In this document: positions 1-6,416 of the stretch, piece by piece
Layout of the letters: each line of letters begins with the position of its first letter
How positions within the stretch are numbered: position 1 is the stretch's first letter
Assembly: GCA_903913355.1 (NCBI GenBank)
Contig: CAIWKU010000027.1
Coordinates: forward strand, 1 to 7,315
Direction of reading: 5' to 3'
Length of the DNA: 7,315 nt
Origin: an uncultured Bacteroidota bacterium
GTDB taxonomy: Bacteria > Bacteroidota > Bacteroidia > Chitinophagales > Chitinophagaceae
The notes under the pieces: generated by a model
What the model was told of the DNA's origin: nothing
Databases searched by the model: none
The model's input: the letters and a program-made list of their open reading frames with translations, nothing else
Position numbers and translations under genes: made by a program

Positions 1-1199
1 TTTTGGAAAGTCACGACCGGTCTCTTCGCGAAGAAGTGTACCGTAAAATTCAGGACAGAAGATTAGAGGATAAAGAAGCCATGCATGAATTGTATTCGCA
101 ACTGATTCAGAAAAGGGATGAAGTGGCCAAAAACGCCGGCTTCGCTAATTACCGCGATTATAAATTTGTTGAACTGGGCCGTTTTGATTACACCAAAGAA
201 GATTGTTTTCAGTTTCATGAAGCAGTGAAACTGCATGTACTTCCCCTGATCGAAAAAATCTATCAACGCAAGAAGGAGAAGCTGGGTCTGGATACGCTTC
301 GTCCATGGGATACGGAAGCTGAGGCAGAAGGTACAGAACCCTTGAAACCATTTATCGGCGGACAGGAACTCTATGAAAAATCAGTTCAATGTTTCGAGCA
401 ACTCAATCCTTTCTTTGCAGATTGCCTGCGCAAAATGAATGAGTTGAAACATTTTGATTTGGAGAGCCGAAAAGGAAAAGCACCTGGCGGATATAATTGT
501 CCATTAACTGAAAGCGGTGCGCCTTTTATTTTTATGAATGCGGCCGGACAAATGAGTGATGTAACCACCATGGTTCATGAGGGCGGACATGCCATTCACT
601 CATTCCTGTCACATGGGTTAGAACTCAGCGCTTTCAAAGAATACCCAATGGAAATTGCTGAAGTAGCCAGTATGTCCATGGAATTATTCAGCATGAATCA
701 TTGGGAAGCATTCTTTACAAATCCCAAAGATCTTAAACGAGCGAAAGAACACCAATTGGAAAGAACGATTACCATATTCCCATGGATCGCCATCATTGAT
801 AAGTTCCAGCATTGGATATATGAATTTCCAAAACATACAACAGAAGAGCGTACCGCAAAATGGATGGAGATCTTACAAGAGTTTTCTACCAATAGTATCG
901 ATTATACCGGATTGGAAGCCTATCGCGAAATTGGCTGGCAGCGGCAACTGCATTTATTTGAAGTGCCCTTCTACTATATTGAATATGGCATTGCTCAATT
1001 AGGAGCTATCGGATTATGGATGCAATACCAACAAAATCCCAAACAGGCTTTACAAAATTATATTAACGCATTAAGCCTTGGCGGCACTAAAACCCTTCCT
1101 GAATTATATGCAGCCGCAGGTTTGCAATTTGATCTTTCTCCGGCACATATAAAAACATTGATGGAGTTTACAGCAAAAGAGATGGATAAATTGAATTAG
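1..1199 (+). CDS. M3-family oligoendopeptidase (PepF-like), 5' truncated by window edge
   Basis: This is a zinc metallopeptidase of the thimet oligopeptidase/PepF family (M3), which cleaves short peptides, usually in the cytoplasm. The frame is open at the left edge. The first visible residues (DRSLREEVYRKI) match the middle of the family rather than a start, so about 170 residues are probably missing from a protein of roughly 570. Numbering from the TTG codon at base 3, the zinc site HEGGH is at residues 192-196 (ligands H192 and H196, catalytic E193). The third ligand is probably E220, in EIAEVAS, 28 residues after H192 as expected for M3. The downstream substrate-binding segment FYYIEYGIAQLGA (about 323-335) is intact. 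The gene ends with TAG and is followed 20 bases later by a terminator. No signal peptide can be judged because the N-terminus is absent. The family call is firm; the exact peptide substrates are unknown. Confidence 0.95.
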   Translation, partial: LESHDRSLREEVYRKIQDRRLEDKEAMHELYSQLIQKRDEVAKNAGFANYRDYKFVELGRFDYTKEDCFQFHEAVKLHVLPLIEKIYQRKKEKLGLDTLRPWDTEAEAEGTEPLKPFIGGQELYEKSVQCFEQLNPFFADCLRKMNELKHFDLESRKGKAPGGYNCPLTESGAPFIFMNAAGQMSDVTTMVHEGGHAIHSFLSHGLELSAFKEYPMEIAEVASMSMELFSMNHWEAFFTNPKDLKRAKEHQLERTITIFPWIAIIDKFQHWIYEFPKHTTEERTAKWMEILQEFSTNSIDYTGLEAYREIGWQRQLHLFEVPFYYIEYGIAQLGAIGLWMQYQQNPKQALQNYINALSLGGTKTLPELYAAAGLQFDLSPAHIKTLMEFTAKEMDKLN

Positions 1200-1219
1200 A
1201 AACAGGAAACTCTATAAAT

Positions 1220-1250
1220 AAAAAACGCTACCAACCGGTAGCGTTTTTTT
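1220..1250. terminator. Bidirectional intrinsic terminator between M3 peptidase and ricT
   Basis: A perfect 13-bp inverted repeat (1220-1232 with 1237-1249) encloses a four-base loop, AACC. The core CGCTACC/GGTAGCG is GC-containing and flanked by an A-run on the left and seven Ts on the right, so the structure has a U-tract in either transcript. It sits between two convergent stop codons (TAG ending at 1199 on the plus strand, TGA at 1257-1255 on the minus strand), as expected for a terminator shared by both genes. Confidence 0.9.
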
Positions 1251-1254
1251 ATGC

Positions 1255-2646
1255 TCATGATTCTTTATTATCAGATGGAGGAGGCGCTTGTGGAGGCCTT
1301 GGTTGTTGTGGCCTTGGCCCCTGTGGTCTTTGTTGCTGCCCACCCTGACCCGATTGAGGAGGTCTTGGGCCTTGTGGTCTTTGTTGTTGACCTCCTTGCC
1401 CCTGTTGTGGTCCTCGATTTTGTTGTGGCGGTCTGGGTCCCTGCGGTCTGGCACCCTGATCTCTGGATCCCTGTTGTGGACCACGATCATTTCCACGTGG
1501 AGCATTCCCTCTGTTATTGCTACGTTCCTGATCACGTCTGCGACGATCATTTCTTTCCAGACTCTTCAAACTGATCTGGCCAACCAAATCAACAAAAGCA
1601 GGTTCTATTTCTTTTTGTTTACCGGTTATTTCTACGGGTTGTAATTCGTCTACTTTTTGTCCCTGCTGATTCAGCCGTTTAATTTCTTTTACCCGCTGAA
1701 TCGTCAAAGGAAAATGCTTGGTATTATTTGGGAGTACATACCACATCAGGTTCTTGAAAATATCTTTCTTGATCAGGTGGGCGGTACCCATGGTAGTATC
1801 CAATGTTTCTGCATAATCCGGAAACTGTTGCAAAGCATCCAGATAAGTATCCAACTCATAATTCAAACAACATTTCAGTCTGCCGCACTGGCCGCTTAAT
1901 TTGGTTTGATTAATGGATAAATTCTGGTAACGCGCAGCCGTAGTATTCACACTTTTAAAATCATTCAACCAGGTACTGCAACAAAGCTCACGTCCGCAAC
2001 TGCCAATACCGCCTACTTTTGCGGCTTCCTGGCGAATACCAATCTGCCGCATTTCTACTTTTACTTTAAAATCGCCGGCATATACTTTAATCAGTTCGCG
2101 AAAATCTACACGATCGTCAGCAGTATAAAAGAAAGTGCCTTTTTTTCCGTCGGCCTGAATCTCTACTTCGCTCAGTTTCAGTTGCACATTCAGTTGGCGT
2201 GCAATGGCACGGCTTCGGGCCAGAATCTCTTTTTCGCGGCTTTTGCTGATATGAAATACTTCCAGATCACGATCGGTGCTGCGGCGAAGAATCTTCTTCA
2301 TTTCCGCACTGAACTCGTCCACTCCTTTTTTCTTTAATTGTAATCTTACCAATTCGCCGGTCAAACTCACTTCGCCCACATCAAATCCACTTACCCCTTC
2401 CAGGGTAACATAATCTCCTTTTTCAAAATATTGTAAAGTGGTGTTACGAAAAAATTCTTTGCGACTGCCCTGTTTAAAACTTACTTCAATCACTTTGCAA
2501 TTGCTCTCAGGGTCACTAAAAGGCAGGTTCAAGAGCCAGTCATGAACATTTAATCGGTTACACCCGCCGGTACTGCAACCGCCATTGCTTTGACAGCCAC
2601 CCGGTTTGCCCCCGTCTTTTGATGAACTACATGATCCACATCCCAT
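1255..2646 (-). CDS. ricT: PSP1-domain protein, RicT/YaaT family, with disordered RPQG-rich tail
   Basis: This protein (463 aa) belongs to the PSP1 family, whose Bacillus member RicT (YaaT) works in an Fe-S complex that tunes RNase Y-dependent mRNA processing. The role in Bacteroidota is not established. Residues 1-30 are cysteine-rich (C3, C6, C18, C24, C29). The PSP1 core spans about 50-300 and carries the signatures GGIGSCGRELCCSTWL (C217, C222, C223) and SGQCGRLKCCLNYE (C254, C259, C260), the family's likely metal/cluster ligands. From about residue 364 to the end there are no Ile, Leu, Val, Phe, Tyr, Trp, Met or Cys residues. The tail is Arg/Gln/Pro/Gly with repeated RPQGPRP, so it is presumably disordered and may bind RNA or protein. 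The ATG at 2646 is favoured because the MGCGSC start is typical of this branch. holB lies upstream on the same strand, echoing Bacillus holB-yaaT. Confidence 0.93.
   Translation of the reverse strand: MGCGSCSSSKDGGKPGGCQSNGGCSTGGCNRLNVHDWLLNLPFSDPESNCKVIEVSFKQGSRKEFFRNTTLQYFEKGDYVTLEGVSGFDVGEVSLTGELVRLQLKKKGVDEFSAEMKKILRRSTDRDLEVFHISKSREKEILARSRAIARQLNVQLKLSEVEIQADGKKGTFFYTADDRVDFRELIKVYAGDFKVKVEMRQIGIRQEAAKVGGIGSCGRELCCSTWLNDFKSVNTTAARYQNLSINQTKLSGQCGRLKCCLNYELDTYLDALQQFPDYAETLDTTMGTAHLIKKDIFKNLMWYVLPNNTKHFPLTIQRVKEIKRLNQQGQKVDELQPVEITGKQKEIEPAFVDLVGQISLKSLERNDRRRRDQERSNNRGNAPRGNDRGPQQGSRDQGARPQGPRPPQQNRGPQQGQGGQQQRPQGPRPPQSGQGGQQQRPQGPRPQQPRPPQAPPPSDNKES
1303..1404 (-). repeat. Two-copy 51-bp tandem repeat within ricT
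   Basis: Codons 415-431 and 432-448 of ricT are two adjacent 17-residue units sharing GQGGQQQRPQGPRP, with 15 of 17 residues identical. A third, partial RPQGPRPPQ lies just before them at about residues 400-408. The copies have diverged at several synonymous or wobble positions, so the duplication is not very recent. The repeat keeps the frame (51 bp = 17 codons) and lengthens the low-complexity tail. Such arrays can vary in copy number between strains. Confidence 0.8.
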
Positions 2647-2949
2647 ATCTTACCAATAAAAGGTGATTAAATGATTGTTTGGGTGAAGAAAAGATGATGG
2701 GACGGGCAGCAGAACTGCTATGTGGCTTTGGTTGTGTCACTCACTTCAGCGTTCTGTTCGCTTTGTGAAATTAAGATGCTGTGGCGGAACGGGTTCCAAA
2801 CACAGATCTATGCCTTCAAAATATATTGATAAGCGCTTAACAGTTCCAGTGCAAACCCGGCTAATTCATATAGCAAACCCAGCTTACACAAGCCACCCCA
2901 AAATCAATCTCACCGCCAATGCCTCCCGGATAGTCCGGTCCGCAAGGGC
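2647..2949. other. 303-bp spacer between holB and ricT, no convincing gene; possible structured RNA
   Basis: No supported coding sequence was found. The GC content from 2701 to 2949 is near 47% by hand count, higher than expected for an AT-rich intergenic spacer in this window. Visible structure: a 5-bp hairpin CCGGA-TAG-TCCGG at 2926-2938 just past the holB stop; complementary segments CGGGTT (2790-2795) and AACCCG (2854-2859), and TGGCGG (2782-2787) and CCGCCA (2913-2918); and an imperfect direct repeat beginning GCAAACCC at 2851 and 2873 (12 of 14 bases, 22-bp spacing). An 86-codon open frame on the plus strand (2720-2980) runs into the 3' end of holB and resembles no protein I recognise. 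The stretch could be a long 5' leader of ricT, a small RNA or decayed sequence. It does not match tRNA, tmRNA, SRP RNA or RNase P RNA signatures that I can recognise. Confidence 0.4.
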
Positions 2950-4149
2950 TTACCCCATCAAAATTAGGGTTTTGTTCTGAATGATATGGTACAGTTTAAT
3001 GGTAAGTGCCTGAAACAGCATTTTGGCGTTGGCATTGCGTTCTACATAGTAATACGCCTTATCAAGCTCCTCAATAATGCCCTGTTGCTGGCTTACTGAA
3101 GCTATTTTATTCAATCTCTGGGCAAAATCCTTCTCATTATCGCCCAACATTACCCCATCTGCCCCTAAAATTTTAATCCGGATGCTTTGCTCTAATAAGT
3201 GGTTAAAATAGCGGATAAACTGTTTTTGTTTCTCCCTGCCCAGTTTGCTAACCTCTTCCACAAATTTTACCTGGGCAATCGGGCCCCCTTTTAAAGTCGC
3301 ATTCAGCCATTCCCGAAGCAGGCTCTGCCAGTCTTCATCAGCATGCTGCAACAATTGCAGGGCTTCATGATAATTGCCTTCGCAGATACCCGCAATTTGC
3401 CTGGCAGTATCCATATTGGCATTCGCTCTTTCTACAAGCGCCTGCTCAATTTCTATATCTTCTGGCATAGGTATTTTTATCAGCTGGCAACGACTTAAAA
3501 TAGTCGGCAATATCATTTCCTCATTCTCTGCCACTAATATGAATAAAGTATTGGGTGGTGGCTCTTCTATCAGTTTTAATAATTTATTGCCTTCTTTTCC
3601 CAGGTATTCCGGCATCCATAATAACAATACTTTGTATTCACTCTCAAAACTTTTCAGGTTCAGCTGGCGAATAATATCATTGCATTCATCAGCGGTAATA
3701 TTTCCCTGTTTGTTTTCTGCACCAATAAATTGTAACCAGTCGTACACATTACCATAAGGGTATAAACTGATGAATTCTCTCCATTCAGAGATATAATCAT
3801 TGCTGGTAGGTTTATCACCGCTTTTTCTGGGTATCACCGGAAATGAAAAATGCAGATCGGGATGAATCAATTGTGCAGCTCTCTGAAAAGCCGGTTGTGC
3901 AGCAATCTGATCTGGGTGTATAAAAGAAGGAGCAGGTTCTAAAGCAGTCATACCGCCAAATAAATCTTCTACAACCGGTGCCGCTTGTGGCAGACTCACC
4001 ACATACTGGGCAAAAGCCATGGCCAAAGGCAATGCGCCGCTACCTTCTTTTCCTAAAAAGAGCAGGGCATGACTCAGACGGTTTTGTTCTACCATCTCGG
4101 CCAGGTGTTGCTTTACCGGAATTTGCCCTATTACATCTTTGAACTGCAT
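2950..4149 (-). CDS. holB: DNA polymerase III subunit delta' (clamp loader)
   Basis: This is the delta' subunit of the replicative clamp loader (399 aa), which helps load the beta sliding clamp with delta and the tau/gamma ATPases. The start MQFKDVIGQIPVKQHL and the segment LSHALLFLGKEGSGALPLA (about 25-43) are the RarA/DnaX-like AAA+ fold. The P-loop is degenerate: A39 replaces the Walker A lysine, as expected for a delta' that does not bind ATP. The conserved IEEPPPNTLFIL (about 194-205) and the SRC motif at 219-221 (arginine finger) are present. The zinc module normally just before HPD is odd: here residues 80-98 read DQIAAQPAFQRAAQLIHPD with no cysteine. The three cysteines of the whole protein lie elsewhere (C156, C221, C256). 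It starts at an ATG 88 bp from a divergent gene, with ricT downstream. The family call is firm. Confidence 0.95.
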   Translation of the reverse strand: MQFKDVIGQIPVKQHLAEMVEQNRLSHALLFLGKEGSGALPLAMAFAQYVVSLPQAAPVVEDLFGGMTALEPAPSFIHPDQIAAQPAFQRAAQLIHPDLHFSFPVIPRKSGDKPTSNDYISEWREFISLYPYGNVYDWLQFIGAENKQGNITADECNDIIRQLNLKSFESEYKVLLLWMPEYLGKEGNKLLKLIEEPPPNTLFILVAENEEMILPTILSRCQLIKIPMPEDIEIEQALVERANANMDTARQIAGICEGNYHEALQLLQHADEDWQSLLREWLNATLKGGPIAQVKFVEEVSKLGREKQKQFIRYFNHLLEQSIRIKILGADGVMLGDNEKDFAQRLNKIASVSQQQGIIEELDKAYYYVERNANAKMLFQALTIKLYHIIQNKTLILMG

Positions 4150-4184
4150 GAAAGAAGCCGTTTTGTTTCATTTATTCGGGGTTG

Positions 4185-4215
4185 CAAAGTAAACTATATA
4201 ATCATGCGGTGTAAA
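4185..4215 (-). promoter_or_regulatory. Candidate Bacteroidota-type promoter for holB
   Basis: Read on the minus strand, TTTA (4215-4212) is followed after exactly 19 bases by TTACTTTG (4192-4185). The Bacteroidota primary-sigma consensus is TTTG-N19/20-TAnnTTTG, so this matches 3 of 4 and 5 of 6 fixed positions. Transcription would begin near 4180, giving a leader of about 30 bases before the holB ATG at 4149. It lies in the only upstream gap available, between divergent genes. The match was made by eye and is imperfect. Confidence 0.4.
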
Positions 4216-4264
4216 TTTTGAATTCCACATGCAATGATTGTGGCATTTTATCTGTCATGTATTT

Positions 4265-4948
4265 ATGAGGTGCAAAACCAGCTTTTTACTACTTATTTTA
4301 ATCTGCATTGGCCAAATATCCAGGGCACAGATTTACTGTGTGGCCGGGGGTAACCAGTCCGTTATTTCTACCAGTCAGTATCCGGACTATTTGAAAGTAA
4401 ATTCCGGCTATGCCTGGCAAGCGGGTATATCGCTAAATTATCCCTTTGCAGGAAATGGCTTTGTATATTCAGGGATGGAATATGAATCAAAAAAAAATGA
4501 CTGGCATTATTTAAGTTGCTGTTATCTGGATACCCGTGAAACGGATTATTCACAATATCTCACAGTACCTATTGGCGCAGGAATTAAAGTTTTTTCTTTT
4601 AATAAATTGAGTATCGCTGTTTCAGGTGGAGCCTGGGTTTCTTATGCGATTGGTGGAAAAGCAGAAGGCGTTACTGAAAATGGAGATATTAATATCCCCA
4701 TTCCTTATTATTATTCAAGAGAATTACATTTTGGAAACTCATCTACAGATGATATAAAAAGATGGAACCTGGGAGTACAAACAGGGACTGAAATAAAATG
4801 GAAAAACTATTTGATCCGGTTCCAATATAAATATGGTCTTACTGATCTTGCCAATCCTGCATCTACATCCTATGGACCTTATCCTTCAGGTAAATATCGA
4901 TCATTTAGTCTTGATTTCGGCTATCAAATCATCAGGATACATAAATAA
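4265..4948 (+). CDS. Secreted outer-membrane beta-barrel-like protein, hypothetical
   Basis: The product has 227 aa from the chosen ATG. That start gives a clear signal peptide: a basic MRCK, a hydrophobic core (residues 7-16) and a likely cleavage SRA|Q after residue 21. An in-frame TTG at 4238 would add nine residues ahead of the signal peptide and is less likely. The mature part alternates polar and hydrophobic or aromatic residues in strands ending in turns, for example QYLTVPIGAGIKVF, LSIAVSGGAWVSYAIGG and WNLGVQTGTEIKW. It ends with FSLDFGYQI, a beta-signal-like last strand near the C-terminus. This pattern fits the small porin-like OMP_b-brl families of Bacteroidota, probably an 8-strand barrel. 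No specific function or ligand can be assigned. GC is near 36% by hand count, below its neighbours, and a run of nine As lies at 4489-4497. It is transcribed divergently from holB. Confidence 0.75.
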   Translation: MRCKTSFLLLILICIGQISRAQIYCVAGGNQSVISTSQYPDYLKVNSGYAWQAGISLNYPFAGNGFVYSGMEYESKKNDWHYLSCCYLDTRETDYSQYLTVPIGAGIKVFSFNKLSIAVSGGAWVSYAIGGKAEGVTENGDINIPIPYYYSRELHFGNSSTDDIKRWNLGVQTGTEIKWKNYLIRFQYKYGLTDLANPASTSYGPYPSGKYRSFSLDFGYQIIRIHK

Positions 4949-4977
4949 AAAAGAGGATGTAATCAACATCCTCTTTT
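4949..4977. terminator. Bidirectional terminator between the barrel protein and GPx genes
   Basis: A perfect 12-bp inverted repeat (4949-4960 with 4966-4977; core GAGGATGT/ACATCCTC) has a five-base loop, AATCA, and starts one base after the plus-strand TAA. On the minus strand it is followed by a strong T-rich tail (TTTTTTATTTAT), and on the plus strand by four Ts. Placed between convergent genes, it probably stops both, more strongly the leftward GPx transcript. Confidence 0.85.
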
Positions 4978-4998
4978 AAACTTAGTATTGAATTTTTT

Positions 4999-5532
4999 CT
5001 ATTTAAGATATTTCAAAATCTCTTCACTATCAGGGGTAACTTTACTTGGAAAATAAGCAATCATTTTTCCATTCTCGTCTAATAAGAATTTATTGAAGTT
5101 CCAACCAATGGATGCATCCAATACTCCATTTTCAGATTTCGAAGTAAGCCATTTGTAAATAGGGGCAGTATCATCCCCTTTTACACTAATTTTACTGGCT
5201 AAAGGAAACTTTACACCAAAACGGGCTTTGCAGAATTCCTGGATTTCTCCATCGCTGCCGGGTTCCTGTGCGCCAAAATTATTAGCCGGAAATCCAACAA
5301 TAACCAGTTTGTCTTTATATTGTTCGTATACTTTTTCCAAAGCTTCATACTGGGGTGTATATCCGCATTTGGAAGCAGTATTCACAACCAATATTTTCTT
5401 GCCTTTGAATTTGGAGAAATCAATGGTTCCGCCTTCAATAGATTTTACTTTAAAACTATGGATAGATGGGTCGCCGGGAGATGTAAATGCGCTAAGCATT
5501 ACAATACTGGCCAGGGTTAAAAGGTATTTCAT
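4999..5532 (-). CDS. Glutathione peroxidase family protein (Cys type, probably exported)
   Basis: This is a thiol peroxidase of the GPx family (177 aa from the ATG at 5532), reducing hydrogen or organic peroxides. It has a cysteine, not selenocysteine, active site: NTASKCGYTPQY with peroxidatic C56. Other catalytic-tetrad members are Q89 in FGAQEPGSD and W144-N145 in WNFNKFL. C101 in EFCKARFGVKFP sits where the resolving cysteine of yeast Gpx3-type enzymes lies, so thioredoxin may be the real reductant. Residues 1-17 look like a signal peptide (MKYLLTLASIVMLSAFT), suggesting periplasmic export. The same frame stays open to a GTG at 5607 that overlaps the comF stop by four bases. That longer start would put a second hydrophobic stretch before the signal, so the ATG is preferred. 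It lies downstream of comF on the same strand. A terminator hairpin follows. Confidence 0.93.
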   Translation of the reverse strand: MKYLLTLASIVMLSAFTSPGDPSIHSFKVKSIEGGTIDFSKFKGKKILVVNTASKCGYTPQYEALEKVYEQYKDKLVIVGFPANNFGAQEPGSDGEIQEFCKARFGVKFPLASKISVKGDDTAPIYKWLTSKSENGVLDASIGWNFNKFLLDENGKMIAYFPSKVTPDSEEILKYLK

Positions 5533-5603
5533 GGTGAATGATTTTAGAGCAAGTAACAACAAAACGGAGAAAAGGTTGCAATAAATTGGATGAATGGGGA
5601 ATT

Positions 5604-6305
5604 TCACAAAGTATAGGCAGCGGAGGCGATACTGAGTTTGGTTCCGGGTACTTGTAAGATAGCTGATCCACAGGCTTCCAGGGTTGCGCCGGTAGTAATC
5701 ACATCATCAATGAGTAATATATGTTTGTTTTCCAGCAATTTTGGCTCAGACACGGAAAAAACGCCCTCCATATTTTGCCAACGACTAATCCTGTTTTGCC
5801 GGGTTTGGGATTCGGTAAATAGAATTCGGGTTACTGCATGGTTTTCGATAGGTCTGCTCCAAATGTCAGCAAGGCCGCTGCATATCAGACTAGCCTGGTT
5901 ATAACCCCGTAATTGTTCTTTCTTTGCATTGAGTGGTAAGGGTACGATCATATCCACCAGTTGAAACCGTTCTGTTTTTTGCAGTGCATATCCCATCATC
6001 CTCCCTAAAAAATAACCTGCTTCTTTATTGGCTTTGTATTTTAGTTGTATTAATAGGTGTTGTAATAAAGATTCTTTGGTGAAATAGAAAGCGGCACCTG
6101 CTTCTATTAATGGGAGTCTTCCATAGAATAATTTTTCAATCGGATTGAAAGCGGTTGAGAGAAAATGGGTTTCGGGTAAACGATGTTTACACCGGGTGCA
6201 GAGAAAATGATCTTCACGTAAAATATCCGATCCGCAACCTTCACAATTATGCGGAAAGAAAAGATTTAAAAAATCGGAAACATAATGAGACGATAAAAAT
6301 GGCAT
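5604..6305 (-). CDS. comF: ComF family phosphoribosyltransferase-like protein
   Basis: ComF-family protein, 233 aa, the usual length. The N-terminus has a four-cysteine zinc ribbon (C21, C24, C36, C39: CEGCG and CTRCK). The remainder is a type I phosphoribosyltransferase fold: VPLPLNAKKEQLRGYNQA (about 121-138), SQTRQNRISRWQNMEGVF (166-183) and the PRPP-binding loop HILLIDDVITTGATLEACG (195-213). In naturally competent bacteria ComF acts in transport or processing of incoming single-stranded DNA. In most lineages, including this one, its substrate and role are unproven. It lies 111 bp downstream of radA on the same strand, a sensible partner because RadA also acts on recombining single-stranded DNA. 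Its TGA overlaps a possible GTG of the next reading frame. The ATG at 6305 gives the standard ComF N-terminus. Confidence 0.92.
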   Translation of the reverse strand: MPFLSSHYVSDFLNLFFPHNCEGCGSDILREDHFLCTRCKHRLPETHFLSTAFNPIEKLFYGRLPLIEAGAAFYFTKESLLQHLLIQLKYKANKEAGYFLGRMMGYALQKTERFQLVDMIVPLPLNAKKEQLRGYNQASLICSGLADIWSRPIENHAVTRILFTESQTRQNRISRWQNMEGVFSVSEPKLLENKHILLIDDVITTGATLEACGSAILQVPGTKLSIASAAYTL

Positions 6306-6416
6306 AGCTCAATTTCCGTAAAACCTTTTTTACCAGAATAGGTATTTACCGCAATAACTACCTGTTTTTACACCTTGTTTTTATTTACATTTTGAGGAAA
6401 TTGTAAACGAGTGTTA

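Noticed and set aside
1251..1644. Plus-strand frames opposite the ricT tail encoding Val/Leu/Trp-rich proteins
   Set aside because: They are the antisense reading of the Pro/Gln/Gly/Arg repeat codons. The minus-strand frame carries the conserved RicT protein, and these frames overlap the shared terminator region.
2781..2803. tRNA-like T-arm (GGGTTCCAAAC) in the spacer
   Set aside because: The conserved purine after GTTC is missing, and there is no acceptor stem, D-arm or anticodon arm around it.
2884..2949. In-frame continuation of holB past its TAA for 21 codons to a second TAA
   Set aside because: The delta' protein is already full length at the first stop, and 21 open codons occur easily by chance. 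No readthrough signal is evident.
2720..2980. 86-codon plus-strand open frame in the holB-ricT spacer
   Set aside because: Its sequence has no recognisable family features, it runs 31 bases into the 3' end of holB, and no signal peptide, ribosome site or promoter supports it.
6306..6416. Perfect 6-bp inverted repeat GTAAAA/TTTTAC (6318-6333) ahead of comF
   Set aside because: It is entirely AT-rich apart from one pair, with no U-tract placement relative to the radA stop and no promoter match nearby; too weak to call a terminator or operator.
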